Shown here: in pieces, positions 6,551-7,145 of the stretch
How the letters are laid out: every line of letters starts with the position of its first letter
Position numbering within the stretch: position 1 is the stretch's first letter
Origin: Methylococcaceae bacterium
GTDB lineage: Bacteria; Pseudomonadota; Gammaproteobacteria; Methylococcales; Methylomonadaceae
NCBI GenBank assembly: GCA_021647145.1
Contig: JAKIVF010000149.1
Coordinates: forward strand, 1-7,145
Direction: 5' to 3'
Length of the DNA: 7,145 nucleotides
Translations under genes and position numbers: made by a program
The notes under the pieces: model-generated
Databases searched by the model: none
The model's input: only the letters and a program-made list of their open reading frames with translations
What the model was told of the DNA's origin: nothing

Positions 6551-7020
6551 TTGGAAAATACTCAAAGAATTCAAAAATACGCAAAAAACAGTGACTCAAA
6601 TAAATTTTTTAATCTATTGATCAGTCCAGAGCTAATTGGAGATATCTGCCTTTCTAGCGGCGGCGCCGTTTTAAATGCCTCTATCGGACGATTTAAAGGC
6701 AAAGGGTCAGATGAACAGAGCTTGTTACGTTATGTCATCGATACATTTAAACCCGGTGATCTTGTTCTTGGCGATGCGTTTTATGGCACCTATTTTTTTT
6801 AGCCTCTCTGCGTGCAAATGGTGTTGATGCGGTATTTGAACAAATGGGCGCCCGTAAGCGAGTCACTGATTTTAGAAAAGGTAAAGCCTTAGGTTCCAGG
6901 ACCATTTAATTGAACTGACTAAACCCAAGAAAAAGCCTGATTGGATGAATCAGGGTCAATATGACTACGTATCCGAAACACTGGTTATTCGTGAACTATG
7001 CATCAAGGGAAAAGTACTTA
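6551..7020 (+). pseudogene. IS4-family transposase fragment, two frameshifts and truncated at both ends
   Basis: Remnant of a DDE transposase. Reading in three successive frames recovers a continuous match to the IS4-type catalytic core. ICLSSGGAVLNASIGRFKGKG and GDLVLGDAFYGTYFF come from the frame entered at 6551. SLRANGVDAVFEQMGARKR and VTDFRKGKALGSR follow in the frame of 6802. DHLIELTKPKKKPDWM and YDYVSETLVIREL follow in the frame of 6900. The first break is at a run of eight T (6793-6800), where the original frame hits TAG at 6800-6802. The second is at AGGACC around 6898-6903. Each is explained by loss of one base. The second catalytic Asp lies in GDAFY (codon 6773-6775). The first Asp region and the C-terminal Glu-containing part (usually YxxRW...E) are missing. 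No ATG opens the frame; TTG at 6551 is only the first possible codon, and homology is weak before about 6620. It cannot encode an active transposase. Confidence 0.85.
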
Positions 7021-7025
7021 AGTAC
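7014..7025. repeat. 12-bp perfect palindrome GTACTTAAGTAC at the probable junction
   Basis: GTACTTAAGTAC is identical to its own reverse complement. It lies where homology to the IS4 transposase stops (after the codons for GKVL). It contains several TA dinucleotides, the target of IS630-type insertion, and may mark the insertion point of the next element. Confidence 0.5.
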
Positions 7026-7090
7026 CCACGTAAAATTAATTTAACGAAAAAAGGTATAAAATAAACAATTATTTACTGCCTTAACTTCAA

Positions 7091-7145
7091 GTGATATACA
7101 TAAAAGAATTAACGACCGAAGAAATCATCACCTTAAACGAGATGC
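7091..7145 (+). CDS. start of a second transposase, IS630-like, cut by the window edge
   Basis: An open frame beginning at GTG 7091 gives (M/V)IYIKELTTEEIITLNEM and runs off the window after 18 codons. This resembles the N terminus of IS630-family transposases. There, a short IKxLTxEE lead-in and a stretch near LxEM precede the helix-turn-helix region (recalled from family knowledge, not searched). An in-frame ATG is absent upstream and no good Shine-Dalgarno is visible, so the start is uncertain. The 70-odd bases before it (7021-7090) are non-coding and would hold the element's left end. Only 18 residues are available, so the call is tentative. Confidence 0.5.
   Translation, partial: MIYIKELTTEEIITLNEM

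Noticed and set aside
6793..6800. T8 run as a programmed frameshift site of a functional transposase
   Set aside because: A second, non-slippery frameshift and the loss of both ends show that the gene is dead regardless.
1..7145. A new defence, phage or CRISPR-like system
   Set aside because: All intact genes but one belong to well-known housekeeping families, no spaced repeat array is present, and the remaining accessory DNA is insertion-sequence debris.

Overview
The window reads as a chromosomal segment of an AT-rich gammaproteobacterium. The evidence is a minus-strand gene string rpoZ, spoT, ridA, recG, ubiC, read from right to left. Each product is a full-length, intact match to its gammaproteobacterial family. 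Low GC and transposase debris would suit a methanotroph of the Methylococcales type or a symbiont, but that placement is a guess from general resemblance only.

Layout, left to right. Bases 1-120 hold no recognisable gene. Bases 121-651 (minus) encode a small exported or membrane-anchored protein of unknown function. It has a signal-like N terminus, a hydrophobic segment, a long Lys/Thr/Pro/Ala-rich linker and a C-terminal Cys/His domain of the CxxxTxxGxxC...CxxH type. Bases 652-812 are an intergenic spacer with a possible promoter and a pair of CAACGGAT repeats. Bases 813-1382 are chorismate lyase (ubiC), 1389-3467 the RecG helicase, 3483-3881 a RidA-type deaminase, 3971-6136 a bifunctional SpoT-type (p)ppGpp synthetase/hydrolase, and 6143-6388 the RNA polymerase omega subunit.

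The spacing argues for one main transcription unit: 6 bp between rpoZ and spoT, 15 bp between ridA and recG, 6 bp between recG and ubiC. The only larger gap is 89 bp between spoT and ridA, where an extended -10 promoter may give a second entry point. The unit joins stringent-response control (omega, SpoT), metabolite damage control (RidA), replication-fork rescue (RecG) and the first committed step of ubiquinone synthesis (UbiC). rpoZ-spoT-recG linkage is familiar from gammaproteobacteria.

Upstream of rpoZ, where gmk often sits, the DNA is an AT-rich spacer followed by plus-strand mobile-element debris. First comes a decayed IS4-family transposase fragment (about 6551-7020) carrying two single-base frameshifts. 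Then, at the window edge, there is what looks like the start of a second transposase resembling the IS630 family (7091 to the end), apparently inserted into the first. No CRISPR array, tRNA, rRNA, phage module or convincing new system is visible. The most worthwhile points are the nested insertion-sequence remnants beside a core operon, the promoter-like repeats beside them, and the unexplained Cys/His exported protein.
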